A stretch of 64,000 bases of DNA from Isoetes taiwanensis (lineage: Eukaryota > Streptophyta > Lycopodiopsida > Isoetales > Isoetaceae). The position numbers and the translations under genes are program-made. The notes under the pieces were generated by a model. That model searched no databases, was not told the origin of the DNA, and saw nothing but the letters and a program-made list of their open reading frames with translations. The DNA is taken from assembly GCA_021234155.1 (NCBI GenBank), contig JAJEKV010000013.1, forward strand, positions 11,286,202-11,350,201, written 5' to 3'. The stretch's first letter is position 1. Every line of letters begins with the position of its first letter. Positions 1 through 10,324 of this stretch are shown here, piece by piece.

Positions 1-57
1 CTCTTGGCACCTGATCGAAAGCTTTTCGGAAATCAACAAATGCCATGTACACTGGCT
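1..57 (-). pseudogene. Second RT motif A fragment at window edge
   Basis: The minus strand of the first 57 bases encodes M-A-F-V-D-F-R-K-A-F-D-Q-V-P-R, a clear LINE reverse transcriptase motif A. It is not the same copy as the motif A at about 455-505, whose wording differs, so two related LINE pieces are juxtaposed. The rest is outside the window. Confidence 0.75.
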
Positions 58-66
58 TCCTTGTCC

Positions 67-117
67 CTTTGACCTTATCAAATATAGTTTTTAAAACTAT
101 ATTTGATAAGGTCAAAG
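67..117. repeat. Near-perfect 51-bp palindrome
   Basis: Two 25-base arms, starting CTTTGACCTTATC and ending GATAAGGTCAAAG, are exact reverse complements with a single T (position 92) between them. It lies directly beside the motif A fragment at the left edge, at the junction between two LINE pieces. Such a hairpin can arise by fold-back repair at a breakpoint. Confidence 0.95.
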
Positions 118-299
118 CCATGTAAAACCATGTAAAACAACCAATTGAACTAGTGCCTGATACAATTTTTTCTTCAATGTCAAATCAAGAATTTTTGCCT
201 TCTTACATTTTCATTGCATTTTATATAATGTCTTTAATCCATTATCTGCCCTTTGCTATTCTAGTTGATCTATATATATACCAAATAGAGTGGGGGACA

Positions 300-680
300 A
301 AGGACATCTATGTTTGATGCCGATATTACTAAGTATTTTTTCGTTTGGCTTTTGTTGAATGGGAATGATAGTTGCACATAGACCTTTTCATACATCATTG
401 CAACGATATTCCTGAGTTCTTGCAGGACTTTGACTTGTTACATTCTAGCCTAAATATTTTTTCGTGGCACCATGTCAAATGCCCTTGTAAGATCCACGAA
501 TAGAGCAAAGCATGAACTATTATTTTCCTTACTGCGTCGACGATTGATCTAAGCGTCATACCCATTTGAGCAATTCCGCAACTAGGCCTATCTGATCCGC
601 TGCCTTCCCATTAGCCATATTGCTCAAACCATTTTGCACATCCTCCACAGTAAGGATCCCACTTCTATGGGAGGGGATGT
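300..680 (-). pseudogene. LINE reverse transcriptase, N-terminal part
   Basis: On the minus strand around 680-560 one reads T-V-E-D-V-Q-N-G-L, then N-M-A-N-G-K-A-A-D and A-E-L-L-K-W, the usual segment upstream of the fingers domain. At about 505-455 follows F-V-D-L-T-R-A-F-D-M-V-P-R, which is RT motif A with its catalytic aspartate. Reading frames change between these blocks. The downstream G-Q and YADD motifs are not found, because the sequence then runs into the 67-117 palindrome and a different RT piece. Confidence 0.75.
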
Positions 681-1014
681 CTGTTTACGAGTTTTTAACT
701 TATTCCAAAACTTTTTTGGCTCTTCCATCGGATTCGTGACCCTTTCTTCTTGCTTTCTTTGAATACTGTCACTTCTTCCTCTTTATCAAAGCTTTATATT
801 CCTTTATCTAACGTAATTTTTCCATCCCAACCGCTTTTTATATTGTGCCCTCTTACGCTTTGCATTCACTATCATCCCACCCATTACATGGAAGTCCTCT
901 CTTCCTCTGTCTAACAAAAGCGTTTATCTGCGGCTTTCAAGATCAAGTCTATCAACATAGAGCTTATCTTACCCGCATCATGAAGCGGCCATATTTTTAC
1001 GTTGTGCCATTTCT

Positions 1015-1404
1015 TCACATAATGCTTGATAACAATCTTTCTTTGCGGTATATGTAATGTGACGATGATAAGGCATTGCCACATTTTGAACTGCGCTTGG
1101 CCTTACATTTTATATGAAATATAAGTGGGACATGATCTGATTCAGCCCTAATGTCTCCTATTCGTAGCAAAGATACATATTCATCAAAACTTGTCGATGC
1201 TATGATATAATCTACCACACTTTTGCCTTTATAAATACACCCTCCCGAGCCTGGGAATCTACTAGATCCATTATAGATCATAAGATTCAATCCATTACAT
1301 AAGTTCAATAGGAAAGTCCCCATCACTGTAGGCCATTTAAGTTTATCTTCAGACTCTCGGTTCCAGCCTTCATTCGCCATCTCCTCTATATCAAGTTCTT
1401 GCAT
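1015..1404 (-). pseudogene. LINE endonuclease C-terminal half
   Basis: The 129-residue frame contains the V-V-D-Y-I-I-A motif and, about 28 residues later, S-D-H-V-P-L. This is the paired signature (structural D, then SDH) of the exonuclease-endonuclease-phosphatase fold used by L1 elements to nick target DNA. The N-terminal half with the catalytic N and E motifs is missing or out of frame. It lies 5' of the RT remnant on the same strand, as expected. Known for the family: it would nick genomic DNA to prime reverse transcription. This copy is too short to work. Confidence 0.75.
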
Positions 1405-1440
1405 CCATATCGGATCTTCTTTGCATCCATGGCTATTTGC

Positions 1441-2278
1441 CGTTTGGAGGCTGGATCTTGCGGTTGTCTGCTAAAACAAAGTTTTTTTTTGGAAAAGTTT
1501 TGGTTCTAGCCATCTCAAAATAGGGTTCTTTTGTTAGGTCGTCTTTAACTCCAATCGAATCTGCCATAAATGGCAAGGAAGGGGGCGATTTGCTTTATCC
1601 AGCATTTGCAGGTTGGAACAATTCTTTCTTACAGCGAATCAACTGCTTCAACATGGTCGGCAGTTACCTTTTTTCCTTCTGTCTCTAGAATTTCCTCTTA
1701 GTAAGGATTTTTCAGGAAATCTTGTGCCGAAAATGATGATCCTAGTGCAGAAATTTGCACAATCCGGTCCCAGGCTTTACCACAGAGAAGAAAAGCATGC
1801 CGGAGTAAGCCTGGGCCCAAAAATTATAGATTGAGATGAACAGAGAGCAGAGGAGATGAATTGTGGGTTTTTGGGCAAAGCTTTCCTGATCAGGGAGGTG
1901 ATGCTTGCATAACGCCCTAGAAGAATCGACCGCAGCCCGTAACATCCTAGTAGAATCGAGCTGCTCTGTAACAATGTTTTGGACTAGTCATGAGTTATTA
2001 GTGGGTAGCATTTGTCCAGGGAATAGTTGATATTTAATCTAACCGTGTAAACCCGAGGACCGGGGTGTTAAGGTCTAATACGTCCCCAGTACATGTAGCG
2101 TATACGTGCATGGGTGCACATTCCCCTCGAGCAAGGGCCTTATTTATCAACCCCGGGCATGTTTGAACCAAAGAAAATACACAGGGTTTTTGTGGACTTA
2201 GCGAGTTTTTTTTTTGTGTTGTCATGTTACTGCCAAAGCGAAAACACGCGCACATGCACACACAAGCGAAAACACGCA
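1441..2278. other. No gene recognised
   Basis: Only short frames without recognisable motifs. The stretch from about 2230 to 2285 is rich in CACACA and ACACGC dinucleotide-like sequence. I see no RNA gene or element border. Confidence 0.5.
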
Positions 2279-2376
2279 CACATGCAGACACAAACGGAGT
2301 TTTTCTGATTTTACATCAGTTTAAACACACATGCACACACAAACGGAGTTTTTCTGATTTTACATCGGTTTAAACA
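2279..2376. repeat. 49-bp tandem duplication
   Basis: A unit with the core AAACGGAGTTTTTCTGATTT occurs twice, at about 2279-2327 and 2328-2376, with only a few differences (for example TACATCAG versus TACATCGG). It follows the CA-rich stretch. Confidence 0.85.
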
Positions 2377-2424
2377 TGATCGTGGTTGAGAAATAAGGTG
2401 CTCGCCTGTCGAGAGGCACGACGT

Positions 2425-2499
2425 CGTGAAAATGGCCCCCCACGTTTCGAGGAGCGTCACTGTCATGAAAATGGCTCCCCACTTTTCGAGGAGCATCAC
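2425..2499. repeat. 39-bp imperfect tandem duplication
   Basis: GTGAAAATGGCCCCCCACGT and ATGAAAATGGCTCCCCACTT each begin a unit ending TTCGAGGAGC(G/A)TCAC, with a period of 39 bases (2425-2460 and 2464-2499). GC content is higher than in the surroundings. Confidence 0.8.
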
Positions 2500-3445
2500 G
2501 AAGTCTGCTCGATTTGCAAAGGGCAAAATAGGGCATCGTCGAAGGTGACGACGCATGTAAACCATCCCATAGCAACGTTGGGGCAAAGTCCGGGAATAAT
2601 ACAAGTTGAAATTGAAAACTTTTCGAATAAGCTAAGTCCACCGCCGGCAAATTCTGATAAATTTAGTTAGATTTACTATTTAAGATAATGCAAATCCCTG
2701 GCTCTAAATTTAGCATATCCGAATATCAAGAATTTTTCGGTTGATCCTAAAACGTTTGCCCAACATGGCCCCATATCCATATGAAGAATTTGTGCAAAGG
2801 TAGCTTCCCATGGGCCCGACCGAACAATTCCAGCAAGGGTATTCATACTATGCATGGTTGAATATAATGCGCATTTGCTTAATGAAATTGTAGAATATGA
2901 AAAGCATGGCAACATGCAAAGAACATCTGAAACGAAATTTGCTCTATAGACTTCCTAAATTATCTTGGGAGGGTTTAAGTATTTCCAATACATCACACCA
3001 ATTGCGTATAGAGGATCGCCTTCCATTAGTTTTTCACTCTATAATTGGCCAATTCCTTGCGCATAGAATAATTCAGGGCTCTTCGATTGCATCTATGTAC
3101 ATGCTAAGGTATGTCACAATATCCTTGAACCTTAGGTCGAATCCTCCATGGTACATACTGAGGCTACATGTGGGTTATGACATGTCAAACTAGTCTATAC
3201 AGTCATCTAATAGGAGCATACTACTTTTATGTTTTCAGAATAAGATTATAATACATAACATAAGAAGAGAATGCTAACCATTCATCTAAGCATCTAAGAG
3301 AAAGAAGGCCACAAATGTAAAATAGCGCTAGAGAATCACCTACTAGATGAATGGGAGAGCAAAGGGAAAGAAGGCCAAGGGTCGAGCCAGCAGCCTAGAC
3401 ATTGAGCTCGAGGAGCTTTATCAAATATTGGAGATGGATAATGTG
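2500..3445. other. No gene recognised
   Basis: Two overlapping short frames occur on opposite strands, 2676-2915 minus and 2897-3193 plus. Neither shows a known motif, a splice structure or a compositional bias that would favour coding. Confidence 0.4.
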
Positions 3446-3560
3446 ACGTTTCCCTAAAACATATGGTATAAATACGTATATTTTAGGCCAAGGCACTATA
3501 AAAGCACTGATATACATTAGTGTGGAAAGGGGGCATGGGTAAGTCATTATATATATATAC
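3446..3560. repeat. Dispersed repeat R1, copy 1
   Basis: This shares with 16188-16310 the blocks ACGTTTCCCTAAAA, TATATTTTAGGCCA, ACATTAGTGTGG and AAAGGGGGCATGG, then AAGTCATTATATATAT, in the same order and orientation. Copy 2 carries a small extra segment (about 8 bases). No coding capacity; probably part of a non-autonomous element. Confidence 0.85.
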
Positions 3561-4936
3561 AAGTTTTTGTACTATGAATGGGTGTGCAACCTATGGTTCA
3601 TGAAGATGTGGAAGCAAAATCTAGGCCTAAATAGATCAGCATCTAATATTATAGTGGAAAACATTGCCGTATAGTTTCATATAGTTTCATAGTTTCCGTG
3701 GACGCTAAAAATCTATTCTTATTCTTTATTAACATACAATTGTTTTAGCAATCTAATCTTTTAAGTTAAAAAAGTGCAATTTTTTGGTCTAGCAATAAAG
3801 TGCAAGCGATACTTTTCATATTCTGTGTGGAGATTCTATGATGTTTTCTCATATTTTGTGAGCAATTAGAAGCTAACCATTGTTTTTCAGAACTTCTCCA
3901 TATCGACGAAATGAAGTTCCTACAATCAATGTCTAGTTTAGGAGGTTTAAGTTTGAGGGTTAACATGAATTTTATGCTAGCTAGTTTTTCTTATAATTTT
4001 TAAGATTTTTTCAAAATTCTTGAACAACGTTTTGGCGTGTGGTATAAGATGATTCCCCTTTTTTTTTTTTTTTTTTTGTGGCCAAGAAGACTGTGAAGCC
4101 AAAAAGGCTTATTCTTTTTCCACATGGACCTTGGTTTTCAAGATCTATTTTTGACATGCATGCATTTCGTCATGTTCTTGTCAGAGGCACATGCTGACCC
4201 TACAAAGCAAATATGGGGGGAAATTGGATCTTGGTATTGTTCGCACATGCACATGTGATTCTAATGGGGGTACGGTGGAAGCGAAGGTGGAAGAGCGTAC
4301 ATGCATGAGTAAAACATATATTGGCGCAAGACATACATAATCGGGACAAATTTATACATTGTTAAGGTTCTGGATATAGTTCAAGATCGTGTAAAATGTC
4401 TACCAATAGTAAACATGCATGTAATATTACACATTCTAATTGATATGGGCTTCCATAGATTTAAAGTGTAGAATAAACTTCTGGAAGTTGAGGAACTGTA
4501 AACAGGCCAACTATTATTTAGAGCAAGCAATTAAATTGGTTAAAAGCTTTATGTCCCATAGTTAAAAACCTCATGGCATTGAATGCCCGAATGTCAGAGG
4601 GAGTGATACAACAAATGTTGTGGACATAACAAAATTACGTTGCCCCTGCCATCTCACTATTTACATAATCAATATCATTGCCACTCCACATAATGCACTT
4701 TGCAACCTCACTACCTTATTCAAATAAATGATAAGCTTATAATTAATGCATTGCCACCTATACATGCCCATTATTATACTATCCATGCCCATCATGACAC
4801 CTCATGGGGGGCCATTATGACAATGGCATCTAACATGCCACCTCACCACCCTAAAAGACCAACGATCTAGATACAATATGTTATAGGCTTATGTCTAAAG
4901 ATTCCCTTAATAGGTTGACTATATGTGCTATAACAC
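3561..4936. other. Intergenic, with 19-base poly-T tract
   Basis: No gene is seen. A run of 19 T at 4059-4077 is followed by GTGGCCAAGAAGAC, which looks like the poly(A) end of a minus-strand retroposed sequence. No target duplication could be matched. Confidence 0.45.
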
Positions 4937-4975
4937 CATTAGAAATTTTTTGGGGTTATAAAAGGTCTTTTGAGA
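4937..4975. repeat. Left terminal inverted repeat
   Basis: It begins CATTAGAAATTTTTTGGGG and continues TTATAAAAGGTCTTTTGAG. It matches the reverse complement of 13785-13823 with a handful of substitutions. Confidence 0.65.
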
Positions 4976-5907
4976 TTTGCCAACTAAGAAATCGCTTGGC
5001 CAATCAAAATAAAGAAGTTGACAGAAGCGGTTATAAATGTTGACGTGGCATGGCGTGATCGGTCCTAGCTTTTTTGTGCTGCCCTACCCCTGAAAGCCCG
5101 ACCTGCCCGAATCCTTTTGTTTTTCTTCTGAAATGGGAAGAGACAAACGAAAGAAAACAAACAAATTACCGTAAAAAATTTTCCCTCGATTTCTTCCCTC
5201 CCCTCGCACAAATTTTCCCTCCCTCCCATTTCTTTGGAAGCTCCTCACCGGATCGCCCGCAGACGGTCCGAGAAGCGTTTTGAATCCATTCTTCGGAAGC
5301 GCTTAAGTTTTACCGAGATCAAGATTTCTTCAAGCGTTTGAATCCATTCACCGAAAGCTTGGTCAAGAAGCATTTTGATATCTAATCTTTGGAAGATTTA
5401 AACATGTTGAGGAGCATCTACCGGAGCACCAGACTTTCTCGTGTACCTATGAGCGGGTAAGATCACAAGTAAATGAAGACCTAAATATTGCTTTGATGTT
5501 TCTTGCATTTGTTTTTTAACCATTGCGGGAGAGATGTAGGGACGCTTGCCACATGATTTATATGCAGAAATTTATACAGGTTTATGGTTTTGAGCTTGTG
5601 CAATAAGTTTTGATTCTATTGTTTCTCATATTCATTATTTTGATTGTTCCAGATACCCATCAAATTTATGTGGAAGATATTTAGAAGGTAGGAGACGGAC
5701 TGTTTTCTTTCATTACTTTTTCTGTTAATATGGATGTTCATATAAGGATTTGAATCATGTGTCTACTTTAAGCTTTAAGCAATGTGTGAGTCATTTAAAC
5801 CAGATATTTCTTGCAAGTATTAAGAAATTATTTAAAACCCTACTCATTGAATTCTGTTTCCTGCAAATTGATATCATGCTATTCTTGATTATTATTTGCA
5901 GATTGCA

Positions 5908-6692
5908 ATGGAAGAAATGATTACATCTGTTGTCATTGAGAGGCCTGACGCAGACCCTATAACCGTGTGTGTTGGTACATTTGTTACAATGCAGCCATCG
6001 TTGAGGGGTTCTTTTAGAATTAAAAGATCCCGATTGAATGATGTGAAGGCTCATTGGAAAGGCAAGGTTAAGCAAATTCAGCAGCATGGGAGACATGTTC
6101 AACTTCTAGTTCAACATCTTTACTGCCCTTGTGATTTAACAAAGTACAAGAATGTTAGAATACGTGGACTTCCAAAGATGCAACCGAACTGTAAGTTCTT
6201 TTCTAGTCTTATTATTTATTTTTCTTTGTATTGAGCCAAATATTGCTTAAGTATTTTCTTTTGCACATTTTCGGGCCTTTGCTAATTCCATTGTTTCCTT
6301 ACTTATTTGTGCGAGGGGTTGTGCCTATCGGACCAAGAAGACTTGGTAAGTGCCAAAGCATAGCGGTGTATTTTTATGCTTTCCATTTTGATCTCGGTTC
6401 TATCATTTTTGAAGGCGAGAACTTCAGTTTGAGTTGCAAGAATAAATCAATTTGGTTCTGGAAGCACATTTTCTATCCGAAGCTTAAAAAGATAGTTGAA
6501 ATCCCCCTTCCTAACCTTGCAGAAATGGTTTCTCTACCAAACCATTGTACGATGTTGCTGTTAGCACAAAAGAAGTTGTGGACCGAGATTCATCTTTGCT
6601 TTGAAAGAGCGATCGGTGTATGTGGCCATGTAAAAGTTGACATGGCAATTGACATTTTGTTTCCTTATTCAAATTTCAAGAACTTCCCGTGA
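5908..6692 (+). CDS. Unrecognised 196-aa spliced gene in the 8.9 kb element
   Basis: Joining 5908-6190, 6316-6345 and 6415-6692 gives an uninterrupted frame of 196 residues. All junctions are canonical: donors GTAAGT at 6191 and 6346, acceptors CGAG at 6315 and GAAG at 6414. The start ATG lies 6 bases after another acceptor (TTTGCAG, 5901). Two possible 5' non-coding exons with good donors precede it (to 5456; 5653-5687). Residues about 20-75 (V-G-T-F-V-T-M-Q-P, then W-K-G-K-V-K-Q-I and L-Y-C-P-C-D-L) loosely recall a BAH-like chromatin-reader fold. That is a weak impression, not an identification. The C-terminal part is rich in aromatic and hydrophobic residues. An intact spliced frame inside an otherwise decayed element is notable. 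It could be an accessory transposon protein or a captured host gene. Confidence 0.6.
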
Positions 6693-8736
6693 AGAAGACA
6701 CCCAAAAATGCTAACAATATCAAATATATCCGATGAGATAGTACATAACGCTAATTCACGAGAAGTGGAGGTCTAGGCTTCATGACAAAGGTGCGAGATC
6801 ATATTGAATGCAAGATCGGTTGCAATACATTGCGGTTCAGTCTTGTTTAAGAAGACGATCTTTGTACCTTACTTTCAAGTATAGAAGATGGCATGCAGGT
6901 TTTAGAAGGCCGAGAAGTTTAGGTGGGTTCCTCTTGATCAAGACGAAGACGATGGGACACATTCGAAAGTGGTAAGTCCGCCTATTCAAATGAATGGTCT
7001 TTTGTTTAAAAACATTAGAAGTTGAAGCTGAATGGACCTTATTTGATGTTCGAACGGAAGGTTTGGAACTAGAAGGAGATCTAAGCTATTTTAAGTTCCT
7101 AGTAAATGGAGAAAAGATTGGGAAACGAAGAGAAGAGTTTAAGAAAGTAAAAGATTGTATGCCTCATTTGTAACTTCATTATATGAGTAGTAAATGGAAG
7201 CCAAAACATTGTATATTTGCTCAAGATGAATTGAGAAAGTTTCTTTGCCTTTGTATCTCTGAAATATGAATGTTAGTTTGTCCTCATCAGTTTGTCAGTT
7301 TGTTGCCTTTGTATTTCTGATATCAGTTTGTTTAAACATCAAGTTTAGGGCACACAGGCAAAATTGAATTTAAAAATACGGAAAAGGAACTAGCTTGCAG
7401 AATCTATCAACAGCAAATAGGCCCATTCAGATTTGTTAAACTATGCTGTAGGTTCTATGATGGATGCTCTCTGGTCTAGACCAAGCTTTCATATAAATGA
7501 TCTCTCTCTCTTTTATTACAAAGAGAGAGATCATTTATATGAAAGGATATATAATGTTAGGCAAAGTTTGTAATCCATAATAATTTATAATTACACCATG
7601 GATTTAGTCAATTGCGTTTGATCTACTTGTTGTTCTATAGCATCTCGAAGGCCATCAAAAGGCTATTGTTTATGGGTTGCTCGAAGGGCAAACCAACCCT
7701 AGGGCTAGAGGAGGCGGTTTTGGAATATACTGGTAAATATTGTATTTGACAATGCATATGATCACTTAGGAGGATTCAACCACGAGGATTTCAAATGCCT
7801 TTTTTTGTTGAAAGTTTTAAGAAGTTCGTCTAGATTGTTATGTGCATTCAGAGAAAGCTTTCAAAGGTCAAGTAAATCCACTTTCAAAGTCAACATAATG
7901 CACTCAAGGTCAAACTTGATAATTAGTGTCAAATTTGAGGTCAAACATCGGTCAAAGCATGTTCTAAAAGACTCTGGATAATGAAGACTAGAGAACAATA
8001 TTTGAAGTTTGGAAGTCAACACATTAAGTTTGGAAGACCACATGGTATTTTGTTCCAAGTTCCTAGCCATTTTCCATGGAGATACACCCACATCCCATTT
8101 TATGCCATTATGCTTATTTTGCCATAAACTCACTTGCGAATTCTTTTCCCTAGACCATTTCCCTATTTACTCATGCATATTCCCTGGCCTTATCCATTTT
8201 CATCATTTAACCTTATATACCATATACCCTATTTAAAAGTTCGTACCTTTGCCATTTCGCTTACATACCCATATTGCCTATTTTTTTAAATGTACCACCC
8301 CAAACATTTCCCCTCATTACTTTGCCATATTGTCCAAGCCTTGCATTTTCACACTCTATATTTGCCATATTTGTCATCTTGTCTTGTAAATAATCCCATG
8401 ACCATTACTTCAACATTGTATTTTCCCTTGTCTACATCATTCCATCTTGAATTCAAGTTTGCTTCCCCACGGATTCAAAGACTCTCACAAAGTTTTGCAA
8501 ATCAAAACTCTAGAGCTAAGATTGGTCCCAAATCCTTTAATTTTTAATGTCTTATGATTTTTTGGCTTTGGACCCATTCAAAACCATAGGCAAAGACGTG
8601 AAATACCAAAAATACATGAAAATTTTGCATGTTGGGGGCTCGGCTTTCGAGGCCCATTTCTGCATGCAGCAGGGAATACAATTATGGCTTGATTCGACCC
8701 CAATTATGCATGCAGCAGGGACATCAGTGGTCTGAT
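6693..8736. other. Interior of 8.9 kb element, no gene seen
   Basis: This contains a 58-base hairpin (7487-7544) and, from about 8040 to 8480, a T- and C-rich stretch with repeated CCATATT, CCCTATTT and TTGCCAT words. Short frames occur on both strands but show no motif. Confidence 0.45.
7487..7544. repeat. 23-bp perfect hairpin
   Basis: TTTCATATAAATGATCTCTC at the left is matched by its exact reverse complement at the right, ending ATGAAA, with about ten T-rich bases between. The (CT)n part of the stem is itself simple sequence. Confidence 0.9.
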
Positions 8737-8743
8737 TATATAA
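8737..8743 (+). promoter_or_regulatory. TATA-box candidate
   Basis: TATATAA lies 124 bases upstream of the ATG at 8867. It is preceded by two direct copies of GCATGCAGCAGGGA (about 8661 and 8709). The position suits a core promoter for the small ORF downstream. An alternative is a TATA box inside a retroelement LTR. Confidence 0.35.
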
Positions 8744-8866
8744 GACCAGCCGGGAGCTGAGAATCTTCACTTAGGACTCTTGACATCTGCCTTGATCTCC
8801 TTGATCTTCCCTTAGGCGCCATTGCAGACTCTTCCTTTGATATCCTTGATCTCTTTGATCGATCTC

Positions 8867-9136
8867 ATGGCTAGACTGAAATTTACTGCCCGGAGGCCCA
8901 AGCCAGAGGAGTCCTCTTCTTCTAGCCATCCGGGCATGCAGATGATGTTTGTTGCCAAATTTTCTGCTCTGGAGGTAACCCGAATGCAAGAAATGGGTGC
9001 AAGAGTTTCGGACAAGGTTCAGAAATGGGTAGATCGTGTTGCTGAGGGAGATGAGCGACTTCTGCAGGTGTTTATAGAAGCTGATGGTTTAGTCCTTCGT
9101 GTGGCTGTGAAGATGGTTCCTCCTGATTATTGCTAA
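8867..9136 (+). CDS. Small ORF, 89 aa, unknown
   Basis: The frame runs from the ATG at 8867 to the stop at 9134-9136. An in-frame upstream ATG at 8822 would add 15 leucine/isoleucine-rich residues, but 8867 has the better context (CTCATGGC). The product is basic at the N-terminus (A-R-L-K-F-T-A-R-R-P-K), then serine-rich, then amphipathic with alternating charges and many valines. It matches no family I recognise. It sits in the middle of the 8.9 kb element between the two larger genes, after a TATA-like site. It could be element cargo, a gag-like remnant or a chance frame. Confidence 0.35.
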   Translation: MARLKFTARRPKPEESSSSSHPGMQMMFVAKFSALEVTRMQEMGARVSDKVQKWVDRVAEGDERLLQVFIEADGLVLRVAVKMVPPDYC

Positions 9137-9195
9137 GCTTTAAGTGTTTCAAAATCCCCATGAAATCCTCCGAAGGTGTTTAGTTTTTTTTGGGT

Positions 9196-9325
9196 ACAGT
9201 TTAAAATCGGATGTATGTGAAAACTATTATAAAATCGGATGTATGTAAAAACTACAGTTTAAAATCGGATGTATGTAAAATCGGATGTATGTAAGTTACA
9301 GTTTGGAAAGAAATCGGATGTAAGA
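9196..9325. repeat. Short tandem repeats of AAATCGGATGTATGTAA
   Basis: Five copies of a unit with the core AAATCGGATGTATGT, joined by AAACTACAGTTT-like spacers, follow the small ORF within 200 bases. The last copy is degenerate. Confidence 0.85.
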
Positions 9326-9368
9326 ACTATTTTTAAGATACTCCATGAGGAGTGAGCTCCTGTAAATC

Positions 9369-9550
9369 TTTACAAAAGTGAGCTTTTTGTATGCCAGTGA
9401 GCTTTTTGTATGCAGAAAGTATTAATATAAAAGAAAGTTCTGAAACGTGTCTTCCATACTTTACAAAAGTGAGCTTTTTGTATGCCAATGAGCTTTTTGT
9501 ATGCAGAAAGTATTAATATAAAAGAAAGTTCTGAAACGTGTCTTCCATAC
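9369..9550. repeat. 91-bp tandem duplication
   Basis: Two nearly identical 91-bp units (9369-9459, 9460-9550) start TTTACAAAAGTGAGC and end GTGTCTTCCATAC. Within each unit, GAGCTTTTTGTATGC is itself repeated. Confidence 0.95.
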
Positions 9551-9954
9551 TGTTTTGAGAATGTTCTGAACCGTGTCTTGTAAGCCATGCATGTAAACAT
9601 GATGACTACTAAGACAAGAGCTGGCATCAATCTGTATACGAGCCTCCTGAAAAGCAATCTTATGCTTAATTGTAATCTTACACACAATAGATACCTAATT
9701 CTAAAAACAAAGAGAGAGCAAAGCAAATCAGATTATTAGATGAACTAGAAAATGTTAAGAATTAGGCAAGAAAATGGCATAGATCAAAATGGCATAGACT
9801 TGAATATGCTACATTGAAGATATCAACTTTACTTACTGGTGACTTTAGACTAAACCTCAAGAAAATGGTACTAATTGACCTAGGCAAGAGAATGGTGTAA
9901 ACATGAATACACTACATTAAAAAAAAAACAAAACAACTGAGCATGTGGAGATAG

Positions 9955-10087
9955 ATCTGAATAGTGTGACATAGGTCTGATTCCAATGGAATCAATGGAA
10001 AACAAACTCTACATCTGAATAGTGTGACATAGGTCTGATTCCAATGGAATCAATGGAAAACAAACTCTACATCTGAATAGTGTGACT
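9955..10087. repeat. 58-bp tandem repeat
   Basis: The unit beginning ATCTGAATAGTGTGAC occurs at 9955-10012 and 10013-10070, with a 17-base partial third copy at 10071-10087. The two full copies are identical as far as I can see. Confidence 0.95.
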
Positions 10088-10324
10088 AAATCGGATAACT
10101 TGAGGACATGCTTGTATGCAACTAAAGTATGCTGAACCATATCTATTTCAGTCTGAATCAAAGCATGAAAAAGCAATTATGAGAAGAAATGTTAGCAGTG
10201 CATTTAACCTGCCTGCTGCTCCACTTGCAAACTATCTCTATAGTCGATCTTCAACGACCCCTTCAAGCTATCTGTAACAACCAGCATCATAATGATTAAC
10301 TAGACCACTTTAAGTTTACATGTA

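Larger units (their letters stand above)
1..1440 (-). mobile_element. L1-type LINE remnant, rearranged
   Basis: Read on the minus strand, this stretch holds the end of an apurinic-type endonuclease (1404-1015) followed by reverse transcriptase sequence (about 680-300) in the order expected for a plant L1 element. A second reverse transcriptase motif A lies at the very left edge (57-1), so two RT copies are joined and the element continues beyond the window. No 3' poly(A) or target duplication is visible because the 3' end is outside. Frames are broken throughout, so it is not autonomous. The gap between the endonuclease and the RT (about 690-1010) has no readable frame. Confidence 0.8.

Noticed and set aside
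4930-4945. Target-site duplication for the 8.9 kb element
   Set aside because: Bases left of 4937 (CTATAACAC) and right of 13823 (AATGGTAAT) do not match at any standard TSD length.
8547-9136. Endogenous pararetrovirus or LTR promoter around the small ORF
   Set aside because: A TATA box and duplicated GCATGCAGCAGGGA are present, but no primer-binding site, LTR border or viral protein motif was found.
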